Below, in pieces: positions 47,962-57,430 of a stretch of 64,000 nucleotides of DNA. Every line of letters starts with the position of its first letter. Position 1 is the stretch's first letter. The translations under genes were made by a program, and so were the position numbers. The notes below the pieces were generated by a model. That model did no database searches, was not told where the DNA came from, and saw only the letters and a program-made list of their open reading frames with translations. Source of the stretch: Collinsella aerofaciens (GTDB taxonomy: Bacteria; Actinomycetota; Coriobacteriia; Coriobacteriales; Coriobacteriaceae); contig NZ_CP024160.1 of the NCBI RefSeq assembly GCF_002736145.1, positions 868,001-932,000 of the forward strand, written 5' to 3'.

Positions 47962-49563
47962 ATGAATCAGATCCTTCTCTTTATCGGCTTCGTCATCATT
48001 TTGTGCCTGACCATCAAACCCGTCGGCAAAAAGCTCCCCTTCCCCACCCTGCTCATCTTTATCGCGCTCGGCATGCTGCTGGGCGTCAACGGCCCGGCGC
48101 ACATCGACTTTAGCGACTACGCGCTCACCGAAACCGTCTGCAGCACGGCGCTGCTGTTCATCATGTTCTACGGCGGCTTTAACACCAACATCGACCGTGC
48201 CAAGCCCGTCGCCGCGCCGGCGGTGCTGCTGAGCACGCTCGGCGTTGTCATCACCGCTGGCATCACCGGCGCGTTTGCGCACTTCGCGCTGGGCTTCGAC
48301 TGGATCGGCGGCCTGCTGCTGGGCTCGGTCGTGGCATCGACCGACGCGGCGAGCGTCTTTAGCGTGCTGCGCGAGCACAACCTGTCGCTGAGGAGCGGCA
48401 CCGACTCGCTGCTCGAGGTCGAATCGGGCTCCAACGACCCCGTCGCCTACATGCTCACCGCGGTGCTCGCGACCCTTGCGGCGGGCGGCAATATCGACAT
48501 TCCCGTGCTGCTGGCCAAGCAGATCATCCTGGGCGTGGGGCTGGGCCTTGTCATCGGCTGGACATCCAGCCGCCTGATTGAACGCGCACACGCAACGGCC
48601 GAGGGCGCGCAGACTATCTTTTTGTTCGCCGTGGCGATCGTCGCCTACGCGCTGCCAAGCTACCTGGGCGGCAACGGCTTTTTGGCTGTATACCTGGCGG
48701 GCATCGTGCTGGGTGCGAGCGACATCACCGGCAAGGTCGAGATGGCGCACTTCTTCGATACCCTCACCGAGATGGCCGAGATGACCATCTTCTTCTTGCT
48801 GGGCCTGCTTGTCACACCCGCACGTCTGCCGCAAATGCTGCTACCGGGCCTGGCACTCATGGCGTTTATGCTCTTTGTGAGCCGCCCCATCGCCGTCGGC
48901 ATGTTGTTGGCGCCCTTTAAGACGAACCCTCGCCAGGTCGCGCTCGTAAGCTGGGCGGGCCTGCGCGGCGCGGCTTCGGTCGTGTTTAGCCTCTTTGCCG
49001 TGGTGGTCGGTGTTCCCGGTGGGCACGACCTGTTTGACCTGGTGTTTGTGATCGCCGTGTCGAGCATTGTGGTGCAGGGCTCGCTGCTACCGGCGGTGGC
49101 GAAAAAGCTCGATATGATCGATGCAGAAGGCGACGTGCGCCGCACGTTTAACGACTACCGCGACGAGGACGGCATGTCGTTTGTCAAACTCAAGGTAGGC
49201 GCCGGACATCCGTTTGTGGGGCGCTCACTCGCAGATATTGGCAGCGCCACGGACATGCTGGTGGTCTTGGTGCTGCGCGACGGTGCGCACCCGGTGCTGC
49301 CCAACGGCGATACCGTCATCGAGGAAGGCGACCTTCTGGTTATGGCCGCGCCAACGTTTGAAGAGCGTGCCGAGGTTACGCTGCGCGAGGTCACCGTGAC
49401 GCCCCACGGTCGCTTGGCAGGACAGCGCCTGCGCGATGTGCCGCAAGGCAAGCACCCGTTTATCGTGGTGATGCTCAAACGCGACGGCCAAACGATCATC
49501 CCCGACGGCAACACCCTCATATACGCCGGCGACGAAGCCGTCATTGCCACGCTGGCGTCGTAG
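47962..49563 (+). CDS. Potassium or sodium/proton antiporter, NhaP2/CvrA type (CPA1)
   Basis: A 533-residue transporter. Residues 1-390 form about twelve hydrophobic segments with the ion-site blocks SVVASTDAASVFSVL and LLEVESGSNDPVAYMLT, as in CPA1 antiporters. Residues about 400-533 hold two TrkA-C-like regulatory lobes (FVKLKVGAGHPFVGRSLADIG and TVTPHGRLAGQRLRDV), which bind nucleotides or ligands in NhaP2/CvrA proteins. An AGGAGC lies upstream with rather long spacing. It converges with the BREX operon end, and a hairpin at 49576 separates them. Confidence 0.88.
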   Translation: MNQILLFIGFVIILCLTIKPVGKKLPFPTLLIFIALGMLLGVNGPAHIDFSDYALTETVCSTALLFIMFYGGFNTNIDRAKPVAAPAVLLSTLGVVITAGITGAFAHFALGFDWIGGLLLGSVVASTDAASVFSVLREHNLSLRSGTDSLLEVESGSNDPVAYMLTAVLATLAAGGNIDIPVLLAKQIILGVGLGLVIGWTSSRLIERAHATAEGAQTIFLFAVAIVAYALPSYLGGNGFLAVYLAGIVLGASDITGKVEMAHFFDTLTEMAEMTIFFLLGLLVTPARLPQMLLPGLALMAFMLFVSRPIAVGMLLAPFKTNPRQVALVSWAGLRGAASVVFSLFAVVVGVPGGHDLFDLVFVIAVSSIVVQGSLLPAVAKKLDMIDAEGDVRRTFNDYRDEDGMSFVKLKVGAGHPFVGRSLADIGSATDMLVVLVLRDGAHPVLPNGDTVIEEGDLLVMAAPTFEERAEVTLREVTVTPHGRLAGQRLRDVPQGKHPFIVVMLKRDGQTIIPDGNTLIYAGDEAVIATLAS

Positions 49564-49575
49564 CCATCCCCACCC

Positions 49576-49648
49576 ATAAGTTGCGGTGAAATAGGGACTG
49601 AATAGGCCTTCTAGCAGTCTAAACAGTCCCTATTTCACCGCCACTTAT
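49576..49648. repeat. Inverted repeat with GGGAC core, 25-nt arms
   Basis: Arms at 49576-49600 and 49624-49648 match at 24 of 25 positions (GCGGTGAAATAGGGACTG). It sits between two convergent genes and may also act as terminator. Confidence 0.85.
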
Positions 49649-49678
49649 TGAAGGAAAGGGGTTGAAGTTCAATCGCGG

Positions 49679-49900
49679 CTACCAGTCCTCGTCCGTATCA
49701 TAGCCGTCGCCCTCATCGTCGACGGCAAAGTCGCGGAGGTCGAGGCCTTCGCGTTCGGCTCGGGCCAGGAGCTCTTGGGGCGACTCATCCTCGATATCCA
49801 CTGCGTCGAGCATGGCAGCGGGAAAGCCCACGCCGGCTGCGCTCCCAGCGCGATCGAGCAGGCTCTCGCGTAGCTGGTCTACATCAACGTCGATCTTCAT
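49679..49900 (-). CDS. Small acidic protein of unknown function, last gene of the BREX operon
   Basis: A 73-residue protein that I do not recognise. It begins MKIDVDVDQLRESLLDRAG and has a very acidic second half (EDESPQELLARAEREGLDLRDFAVDDEGDGYDTDEDW). AGGAGG lies before the ATG, so translation is likely. It follows the 454-residue gene by 27 nt and ends before the 49576 hairpin. Small acidic proteins at the ends of defence operons can be regulators or DNA mimics; no such role is shown here. Confidence 0.7.
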   Translation of the reverse strand: MKIDVDVDQLRESLLDRAGSAAGVGFPAAMLDAVDIEDESPQELLARAEREGLDLRDFAVDDEGDGYDTDEDW

Positions 49901-49927
49901 GGTGAAGCCTCCTACCAGACCAGGGCC

Positions 49928-51292
49928 CTACTCAGCAGCGCCAAGCACATCCACAGTAGCAACAAAAGCCGCCGCCTGTTTGTCGTCCATCTGCGTGGCC
50001 AAACGGCCCACGGGCTCATCGTAGGCGAACTGCACCTTATCGATAAAGCAATCCCAAGCACGCTCATCCACACGCACGGCGGCCTCGCAATACTGGCTGA
50101 GCTTTTTGAGTCCATACCAAAACGCATTCACATGGCGCGCAGGATCCTCATCCAGCACACCATCGTAGCGACGCCCGTTAAACTCACGCATGCGCGCTAC
50201 AGCAACCTCGAGCGAGTCGCCGCCCTCGGCCGAAGCCTCATCCACCAGCTCGGGAATCGCAACCTCACGCCGAACAGTATGCCTGGTTGCACCATCGTAC
50301 TCGCCCACCAGCACGTCTTCGTCAAGCCGAGAATCGTAGTCGAAATAGCTCGAGCCCGTGCAAATCCCATGCGGCGAGCCCGTGCCAAACGCACAGAACA
50401 ACCCGCCGTCGGCAACAACACGACGGTAGGTCTCAAATGACTTCGCAACCTGAGCGAGCAACTCGGAAAGCTCCCCGGCATCGCACGTCGTCTCGCACGC
50501 AACGCAAGCAGGCTCGGGCAACGATACCGGCTCCACCGTGCTTCCCGCAACGCGGGCGGCGCGCTCGGCCCGATACGCCTGCGCCGCCAAGCGCGCTCGC
50601 TGCGCTGCGCCGCGCACGTTCGTAAGCTCGCGCTCCAACGCCACGTCACCAGCTACATCGCCAGCCAAATCGCCCGTAAACCCGTCAGCGCGCTGCGGGC
50701 CTGTCGCACTCAGCTCAGACTCAAACGTCGCTGTGATCATGCCCGCAAGGTCCGTCGCATCGGCGGCACAACGCAACTGCTCCAGCTGCGTACATAGCAG
50801 ATCGGCATCCAGGGGCACAGCATCCACTACGCGCACGTCACTCAAGCGCGCCACGCCCTGCAACACCATAGCCCCCGCGGCATCGTACGCCGCACGAACC
50901 CTGGTCGCTGTATTCGCGCGCAGCTTTACCTCGACAAACGCAAGCGTCTGCTCCAAACGGGCCAGCAGCTCGGCCTTGTCCTCCATGCGCAAAAAAGCAG
51001 CATAGCGACGCTCCATCCGCAGTGGACCAACAATGCCCGCCTGCTTGCGAGCGCGCGCAAGTGCAGCATCCTCAACACGGCGAACATACCCGTCAACTGC
51101 CCGAACGGCAGACTCGCGCGCAGTGTGCTCGGCAGCCTCGACGCCTCTAAGCACACCTAACAGCTCGCGGGAGCGCGCCTTGCGCACCAGCTCCCCGCGA
51201 TCGTACTGCTCAAGCGCCGTCTGACGCTTGGCTACCGATTCAAAGCCAAACAGCTCGTCGAGCAGCTCGCCAACGCAACGCTCGTCCGCCAT
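49928..51292 (-). CDS. Uncharacterised protein appended to the BREX operon
   Basis: I do not recognise this 454-residue protein. Residues about 15-260 are mostly helical, rich in Ala, Arg and Glu, with probable coiled coil (VDGYVRRVEDAALARARKQ). A Cys-rich patch, EPACVACETTCDAGE, lies near residue 270. The last 170 residues look globular: GGLFCAFGTGSPHGICTGSSYFDYDSRLDEDVLVGEYDG, then NAFWYGLKKLSQYCEAAVRVDERAWDCF. AAGGAGG precedes the ATG. It lies 74 nt behind brxL on the same strand and 27 nt before the small acidic gene, so it is probably co-transcribed with BREX. I could not match it to a known BREX accessory. Confidence 0.75.
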   Translation of the reverse strand: MADERCVGELLDELFGFESVAKRQTALEQYDRGELVRKARSRELLGVLRGVEAAEHTARESAVRAVDGYVRRVEDAALARARKQAGIVGPLRMERRYAAFLRMEDKAELLARLEQTLAFVEVKLRANTATRVRAAYDAAGAMVLQGVARLSDVRVVDAVPLDADLLCTQLEQLRCAADATDLAGMITATFESELSATGPQRADGFTGDLAGDVAGDVALERELTNVRGAAQRARLAAQAYRAERAARVAGSTVEPVSLPEPACVACETTCDAGELSELLAQVAKSFETYRRVVADGGLFCAFGTGSPHGICTGSSYFDYDSRLDEDVLVGEYDGATRHTVRREVAIPELVDEASAEGGDSLEVAVARMREFNGRRYDGVLDEDPARHVNAFWYGLKKLSQYCEAAVRVDERAWDCFIDKVQFAYDEPVGRLATQMDDKQAAAFVATVDVLGAAE

Positions 51293-51366
51293 GGCAAGGC
51301 CTCCTTACCCGAACACGCCAACACGCCCGAGGGCCCACGTGCACGCAAGCCCGCTCGCCTGCACCC

Positions 51367-53718
51367 CTACAGATCTAGCGCCTTCTTCGCGGCGTCAACC
51401 GGGTCGCCATCCATATAGAACACCGGGCTCAGGCCCGAGATAATCTCGGACGAAACGCTCTGCAGGCCCGCAATGGCACTCAGCGGCAAAATCACGCGCT
51501 TGGCGCCGGCGTTTTTGGCTACGCGCATAATGTCCTCGAGCCCGCGGATCTCGTCCATAGAGCCCGACATGCGCAAGATTCCCGGAATCGCCAGCGCGGG
51601 CATCACCGGGCGGTTGCATGCCGCAGAGCAAAGTCCCACAAACTCGGCGAGCGAAACTTCCTCGGACAGGCCCTTGCTCTGCAGGTCGTTGTAGAACAGC
51701 AGATAATCCTTGGAGCCAATGTGCATGCCCGGCGCCACGCGGTTCGCCAGGTTTACAAAGTTGTCAAACGCCGCTTCCAACGTATCGCGCACCGGCTTGT
51801 TAAATGCCACGCCCTCGTGCTTAAACTTGCACTCGCCGGCAACCGCCTTGTTCTCCAGCTTGTACACGGCAACCTCGCCGCCCTGCGACCTGCCCACGCC
51901 AAACACGTGGCCGGACAGCAGCGGCCCGTCGGGAATCAGCGTGTCCTCGGACTGCTCGGGCACGCGCACCACGTGCACGTCCTGCGGGTTGTCGGCATCC
52001 ATATAGCCCAGGTTGACGTCGATAAACTCGACGCCCGCCATAATCTTGAGCTGCTCCTTTACGCGGCGACGGCCCTCGATGGCGTAATCCAACAGCCAGC
52101 GCACGTCGTCCTTGTCCATGGCCTCGTCGGGGAACAGCAGCTTGGCCAGGCCGCTAAAGGTCTTGCGCACGGCGATCTCATCGCGCTTGTTAAAGTCGCT
52201 GTTAAAGCGGAAGTAGCGGTCGATATGGTGTGTAAAGTCCTTGCGGCGCATCTCCTTGCAAAACTCCGACAGGCAGTCGGTGATCAGGCCATAATGCCCG
52301 GTCAGCAGGCTCGAACGCATCTTGGGAATTTCCCAGCCCGGCAGGTAATAGTGGATACGGTCGAAGAAGGCCGAATCGTTGTTAAACTCCGGCGGGAACG
52401 GGTCAAACAGGTGCGTGGTCTTAAGGACATTTTGCACGGTGTCGTTGATGTTGCCCTCAAAGACCATGGAGGCATCGGCGTTGATCTGGTCGCGGCCGCG
52501 CGCGTAGCTGCCACTCGCCATGTAGTCCTTCATGATCTGCACGGCATTGGTGTCCTTAAAGCGCATGCCGGCGACCTCGTCGAACGTCACGCAATCCCAA
52601 TGGCCCACCAAGCCCACGCGATCGGCGCGCATGGAGTTCATGCGGCCGAACAGGTTGGCCGTGGTGGTCTGGCCGCCCGAAAGCAAGATGGCGTATGGCG
52701 AGACCTCTTTGTAGATATGGCTCTTGCCGGTGCCGCGGGGACCCAACTCGCACAGGTTGTAGTTGCGCTCGATGAGCGGCACCATACGCTCGATAAAGTG
52801 CAGGCGCTCTTTCTCCGAAAGCTCGCTGGACTCATAGCCGGCAGAGCGCAGCAGCATATTGAGCCACTCGTCGCGCGTAAAGTACTGGCGCTCGTCAATC
52901 ATGGCATCCAGGTCCAGATTGGGCATCTGAATGGGCGTGAGCGACGCCACGCTAAACGGAGAGTCCTCGGGTCCACGCTTTTTGCGCTTGGCCTTGGAGC
53001 GGCGCGGCGCATCGTCGCCAAAGACCTCCATGCCAAACTCGTCTTCCTCATCCACGGGATGACGATACTCGATGCTCATAATGCACCAAATGCCACCCTG
53101 CAGAATCTTAGAATAGTCGCGCACGTACTCGGCCGGCATCACAAACGGCTCGATGGTCAGGTTGGCAAACGACGCCACGTAGATATCTTTGTACTCGTCG
53201 AGCTTGGCCGTCACCTTGTCGATGATGGTAAAACGACCCAACTCGCGGATCTTGGACTTAATGCGCTCGGACTCGTCGGGACGCACGTAGTTATCAGTGA
53301 GGATCCTGCGAATGCGGTCCAAACCCTCTGCCACGGCATCCTCGTCGTCGGTTGAGCAGTACATGCCCAGCAGGTACTCCAGCACAAAGGTGGGCACGTT
53401 GGCGCCGCGCTTCATAAGGGCCGTCAGGTCCTTACGCACGATCTTGCCAGCAAAGTGCTCAAGCAGCTTGCCGTCAAGGCCATCCATGTCGTAGCCGTCG
53501 TCCTCGGGGGCCTCGGCCGCGGCCTGGTCATAGCCATCGGTCGAGGATTCGTCCTTGGTGGTCGCCGCAGACTCAACGGGCACAGCACCAAACGGCTCCG
53601 GGGCAGGCACGGCCTCCTCCGCAGGCACGGCTTCCTCCACGGGCACGGCCTCCTCCACAGGCACATCCACATCAATCGAGGGAACTTCCCACAGATCGTC
53701 ATCATGGCTATCAAACAT
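51367..53718 (-). CDS. brxL: BrxL, AAA+ protein with Lon-like C-terminal domain
   Basis: A 783-residue protein of type 1 BREX. Residues 1-100 are an acidic, Pro/Val/Glu-rich extension with the repeat VPVEEAVPAEEAVPA, longer than in usual BrxL (near 680 residues). The core starts DGLDGKLLEHFAGKIVRKDLT. Walker A is CELGPRGTGKSHIYKEV, followed by GLVGHWDCVTFDEVAGM as Walker B. The C-terminus has the Lon-like layout with SKGLSEEVSLAEFVG at the serine position. AGGAG, overlapping the end of pglZ, serves the ATG at 53718. BrxL is needed for phage defence, not for methylation, in studied systems. Confidence 0.93.
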   Translation of the reverse strand: MFDSHDDDLWEVPSIDVDVPVEEAVPVEEAVPAEEAVPAPEPFGAVPVESAATTKDESSTDGYDQAAAEAPEDDGYDMDGLDGKLLEHFAGKIVRKDLTALMKRGANVPTFVLEYLLGMYCSTDDEDAVAEGLDRIRRILTDNYVRPDESERIKSKIRELGRFTIIDKVTAKLDEYKDIYVASFANLTIEPFVMPAEYVRDYSKILQGGIWCIMSIEYRHPVDEEDEFGMEVFGDDAPRRSKAKRKKRGPEDSPFSVASLTPIQMPNLDLDAMIDERQYFTRDEWLNMLLRSAGYESSELSEKERLHFIERMVPLIERNYNLCELGPRGTGKSHIYKEVSPYAILLSGGQTTTANLFGRMNSMRADRVGLVGHWDCVTFDEVAGMRFKDTNAVQIMKDYMASGSYARGRDQINADASMVFEGNINDTVQNVLKTTHLFDPFPPEFNNDSAFFDRIHYYLPGWEIPKMRSSLLTGHYGLITDCLSEFCKEMRRKDFTHHIDRYFRFNSDFNKRDEIAVRKTFSGLAKLLFPDEAMDKDDVRWLLDYAIEGRRRVKEQLKIMAGVEFIDVNLGYMDADNPQDVHVVRVPEQSEDTLIPDGPLLSGHVFGVGRSQGGEVAVYKLENKAVAGECKFKHEGVAFNKPVRDTLEAAFDNFVNLANRVAPGMHIGSKDYLLFYNDLQSKGLSEEVSLAEFVGLCSAACNRPVMPALAIPGILRMSGSMDEIRGLEDIMRVAKNAGAKRVILPLSAIAGLQSVSSEIISGLSPVFYMDGDPVDAAKKALDL

Positions 53719-53729
53719 AGGGCACACTC

Positions 53730-56438
53730 CTAAAAACCAAAGTCAGCAACAGGGGCAAACGAAACAGCAATGGTGTACGTCTCGCGCCAAACGATCTTGC
53801 CCGTTTCGCGCTCGCGGCAGACCAGATAGTACGGACCCTTGGCCGAGAATCCATCCGCTGCACGCAGCGCAAACTTGGCATGCACCACGCGCTCCTGCGA
53901 GTTAGCAGAAGTCTTGTTGGCATGCGCCTTGACTGTATCGCTCACCTCGTTGCCGCTTGCGTCGGTAAACACCAGCTCATACTCGCACGGCAAGACCTTG
54001 CCTTGGGCGGGTTCTTCCTGGATCAAGTTGACCGAGAAGAGCGAGTTGGTCACTCGGCGTCCCTCGCTTAGCACGCGCAGCGTCGCCACGCGCGTATCGA
54101 CAAAGCCCTTGGAACCCGAGCGCGCACGCCAAAATCCGATAACGGGCACGCAGAGCTCCTGCAGGCTCATGCCGCCGTGGACGTAGTTGTTAGTGCCGCC
54201 GGGACGCTTGAAGTGCACGTTCTCGCGCGGGGCAAATCCCTCAAAACCGGCACCTAAACGTCCCATGCCAACATTAACAAACACCCCGCATGCTTCTTCC
54301 GAAAGCTTGGCCACGGCCTCGTTGGGCACCACCAGATGACGCTTGCCGTGCATGACAGGAGCGTCAAGGAAGGGAAGGTCTGGCTTGCCGAGCATCTGGC
54401 ACTCGTTGAGCTCACGACGCGTGTAGATGAAGCCATGATCCGCCGTCATAACAACACGCGCGCCCGGGGCGTCGGTGCACACGCGGCGCGCCAACGCGGC
54501 AAGTTCCTCCACGGTGTCCACGCAGGCATCGAAAACGTCATCCTGCGTAGCTGCCTTCTCGCCCGTGGCATCGATCTTGTTGTGGTAGAGATAAACGAGC
54601 CTGGAGTCTTTGAGCAGCGCTTTGCGCTCGGTTCCCGCCATGTTGAGGTATGCGCTCGAGCGCAAAGCGCGGGCCGTGGGCTCAACGTGGGTAAGTACGG
54701 CCTCGCGCTGCGGAGTCGTCGCAGTGGGCATGCCGTCAGCCAACACAAACGCGCCATCCTCTGCAAGCTCAAGCACCTGGTGCGGCAGCAGCGCAGGCAT
54801 GCCCACCTCGGTAATGGAGGGAAAGACCGCCTGCATGCTAGAGACCTTGACGTTGCCGCCGCGTTCGCGCTCGAGCAGCGCCGCAACGTCGCGGGCAACC
54901 TCATAACGCAGCGCATCGCTCACGATAACGACCGTTGTTTTGGCAGAACCCACAAAGGCGGGCAGCACATGCCAGTAAAACTCATCCTGCCGTGCGGGAC
55001 CATCGATGTAGCCGCAATCGGCCCACTCCCCTTGCGCAGCAGCCGCCCAGCAGGCATTGGCATCCGCCAAGAACCAGTTGCTGTAGAGATTCTCCGCCCA
55101 GTCCGCCACGGCGCGGGCAGGTTCCTCGAGCGCATCGCACTCGACGGAGCGTGCCCGCAGATACGCGGTGCACATATGGCGATAGGCAGCGTCCATGGCA
55201 TACCAATCGGACGTATAGGCATCCCACACCTGCTGGGACTGCGCCAGATGGAACCCACCCGCGTGCGTCTGCCTAAACGCGCACATATCGGCCACAGCGA
55301 CAAGCAGGTCAAAGTAGCTCTCGACACGACGGTACCAGCTTAGGTCGCAACGGCGCGCAGCAAAGGCACGCGCATCCTCAACACGGTCTGCACCTTGCGC
55401 AAACGAGCAGAACAGCTGCGAGAGCACAGCCTCGTTGACGCACGGGAACACATCAAGCGAAGCCAGCGCATCGATCGGCAGGGTCTCGAACCGTGCAAAG
55501 AGCCCGCGGGCATCCTCAACTAAACGACAAATCTCAAATAGGTCCTCGCTCGATGCCCGGGCATCGGCGGCCTGGTCCCACGTACGTACCGCCTCAAGGC
55601 AATAGGGGCCGTAGGCGGGAGCCATATAGTTTTCGAGCCCCTTGAGCGCTCCCTCGGGAAGTGCGGTGGATGCCGCCGTAAGAAGCACATGGGATGCAAG
55701 CATAAGAAGTGAATCACGCTCGTGCAGCGGTCCATCAAACCCATAACAGCGCAGCATAAAGGCAGCGAGAACATCGCGCACACAGTACTTATCCACCAGC
55801 GCGGCCAGCGCCTCGGGACCCTCGTGCAGCAGCGTGGCCATGCAGCCGCGCAATACAAACGCGGGCCGCGCGTCGCCCGGCTCCTTGCCGCCAAAGATCA
55901 CCGTAAGGATTCCGCGCTCGATATCGGATGCACTCGCGGCATGCGGAACGCATGCGACAAACTTAGCGCAGCGGGACTTGGCGATAAAGAACGCCTTGTG
56001 CGCTCGCAAGCTCTCGCGCACGGCATCGATATTCTCGATACCCAGCTGATCGGCCAAAAGCGAAAGATAATCAGCTTGAAACCGGTCAGCATACAGCTCA
56101 ACATCGGCAAGCCAATCGCCCTCAAGCCTGCCGCGCGGGCAACGGCGATACAGCAAGATATCGCTCACAAGGTCATCGCGGTTGACGAGCTTCTTGACGG
56201 CAAACATGCGGCCCTCGCAGGCTTCAACAAACCGCACTGGGCGCTCAAAGTTACCGTGAGCGGGCATAACGCCGTCATCAGTCCCCGCACCGTCGAAGCC
56301 CTCGGCGGCCAAACGTTCAAACTCAGGAGCAAACTCGCCGTCTGCATCGTGCCAAACCACCACACGGCGGGGCATGTATGCGGGCAACGGTTGCAAAAAC
56401 CGCAGCTTGAGCTGTTCTTCTACATCGATCTTGGGCAT
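53730..56438 (-). CDS. pglZ: PglZ, alkaline-phosphatase-superfamily BREX protein
   Basis: A 902-residue BREX core protein. The phosphatase-like domain shows VIVSDALRYEVARD with D508, ARVVMTADHGFIYTRRE with D667 and H668, and TNNYVHGGMSLQELCVPVI. The N-terminus (LPAYMPRRVVVWHDADGEF) and the long helical middle fit type 1 PglZ. It is essential for methylation and defence in studied systems and interacts with PglX. AAGGA precedes the ATG. It is 23 nt after the PglX C-terminal fragment gene and 11 nt before brxL. Confidence 0.94.
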   Translation of the reverse strand: MPKIDVEEQLKLRFLQPLPAYMPRRVVVWHDADGEFAPEFERLAAEGFDGAGTDDGVMPAHGNFERPVRFVEACEGRMFAVKKLVNRDDLVSDILLYRRCPRGRLEGDWLADVELYADRFQADYLSLLADQLGIENIDAVRESLRAHKAFFIAKSRCAKFVACVPHAASASDIERGILTVIFGGKEPGDARPAFVLRGCMATLLHEGPEALAALVDKYCVRDVLAAFMLRCYGFDGPLHERDSLLMLASHVLLTAASTALPEGALKGLENYMAPAYGPYCLEAVRTWDQAADARASSEDLFEICRLVEDARGLFARFETLPIDALASLDVFPCVNEAVLSQLFCSFAQGADRVEDARAFAARRCDLSWYRRVESYFDLLVAVADMCAFRQTHAGGFHLAQSQQVWDAYTSDWYAMDAAYRHMCTAYLRARSVECDALEEPARAVADWAENLYSNWFLADANACWAAAAQGEWADCGYIDGPARQDEFYWHVLPAFVGSAKTTVVIVSDALRYEVARDVAALLERERGGNVKVSSMQAVFPSITEVGMPALLPHQVLELAEDGAFVLADGMPTATTPQREAVLTHVEPTARALRSSAYLNMAGTERKALLKDSRLVYLYHNKIDATGEKAATQDDVFDACVDTVEELAALARRVCTDAPGARVVMTADHGFIYTRRELNECQMLGKPDLPFLDAPVMHGKRHLVVPNEAVAKLSEEACGVFVNVGMGRLGAGFEGFAPRENVHFKRPGGTNNYVHGGMSLQELCVPVIGFWRARSGSKGFVDTRVATLRVLSEGRRVTNSLFSVNLIQEEPAQGKVLPCEYELVFTDASGNEVSDTVKAHANKTSANSQERVVHAKFALRAADGFSAKGPYYLVCRERETGKIVWRETYTIAVSFAPVADFGF

Positions 56439-56461
56439 GAATATCCTTACCGTATCTGCAG

Positions 56462-57430
56462 TTACTTAATCTTCGCCAGCACATCCTGAAACTTGGCGTA
56501 GTTGACCTTGACGCCGTCATCCAGGTCGATCTTAATCATCTGGTCTGCCAAGTGGTGCAGTTTCTCCTCGTAGGCAATGGTCTCTTTGAGCTGGTCGTTG
56601 AGCTTTTTGATGCGCTTATCCAAGCGCACGCGCTCGCCGCGCTCGGCACTGACAAGGGCATCGTTGGCATACCCGATCTGGGCACGATAGCGCTCCTGCT
56701 GCTCATGCACATAGTCGGTGCGGATGCGAGCCAACAGGTCAGGCTGGTAGCGATGCATGTAAACAAGGCACTTGAAGCCGTTCTTCTTGCCGCTGTCGAA
56801 CAGCCAGTAGATGGGGCGCTTCTTATAGGTCTGGCAGTGGTCCTTAAAGAAGTCCTTCAAAAAGTAGGTGCGGATTACCTCGCGCGAGGTACCCTTGCCG
56901 CCGAGCGCCTCGGCAATAAAGGCCAGGTTCTGCTCGAGCGTTTCCTCGCCGTACGCGGTGCGCACAAAGTCGATAAAGTAACGCACGATGTCGTCGTCAA
57001 AGTACTCATCGTCGGTAATGGGCAGCACGTTGTCGCCATCGGGCATAAAGGTCACGTTCTCGGGATCGGGCATCTTGGCCAGATAGTCAGAGACCGTGGC
57101 ACCCTGGTCGGCCAGAACCAGACCGTCCACGTCCAGCGAATAGCGGCCGAACATGCAGCCCACGGCATAGCTTATGAGCGAGGTGATCTCGTCGCGCTTG
57201 GTACGCACGTATTTGTTGCCCTTATAGCTCTCGGGAATCTCGTCGGCGGTATCGAAGATGCGAGCCACCGAAACGTACTTATCCTCGACCTCTATGGGCA
57301 CCTCACCCTCCATGTTGTAGATCTTGGCAAAGATTCGGTTGAGCTCTTCCTCGTTAGCGCGAAGCTGCTCAAAGCGAGCATTAACCTCGGCCTTGCGAGC
57401 CTCGTATTTATCTTGAAGTAAAGTGGCCAT
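56462..57430 (-). CDS. pglX: PglX C-terminal part encoded as a separate gene
   Basis: A 322-residue protein equal to the C-terminal quarter of type 1 PglX. Family hallmarks are ANEEELNRIFAKIYNMEGEVPIEVEDKYV, SLISYAVGCMFGRYSLDVDGL, ITDDEYFDDDIVRYFIDFV, FLKDFFKDHCQTYKKRPIYWLFDSGKKNGF and IDLDDGVKVNYAKFQDVLAKIK. In intact PglX this follows directly on the SWDFK..PL segment that ends the upstream gene. It has its own ATG with GAAAGGATGG at good spacing, so it is built to be translated. Together the two parts total 1141 residues, close to full-length PglX. It probably reassembles with the N-terminal part; this is inference. Confidence 0.9.
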   Translation of the reverse strand: MATLLQDKYEARKAEVNARFEQLRANEEELNRIFAKIYNMEGEVPIEVEDKYVSVARIFDTADEIPESYKGNKYVRTKRDEITSLISYAVGCMFGRYSLDVDGLVLADQGATVSDYLAKMPDPENVTFMPDGDNVLPITDDEYFDDDIVRYFIDFVRTAYGEETLEQNLAFIAEALGGKGTSREVIRTYFLKDFFKDHCQTYKKRPIYWLFDSGKKNGFKCLVYMHRYQPDLLARIRTDYVHEQQERYRAQIGYANDALVSAERGERVRLDKRIKKLNDQLKETIAYEEKLHHLADQMIKIDLDDGVKVNYAKFQDVLAKIK

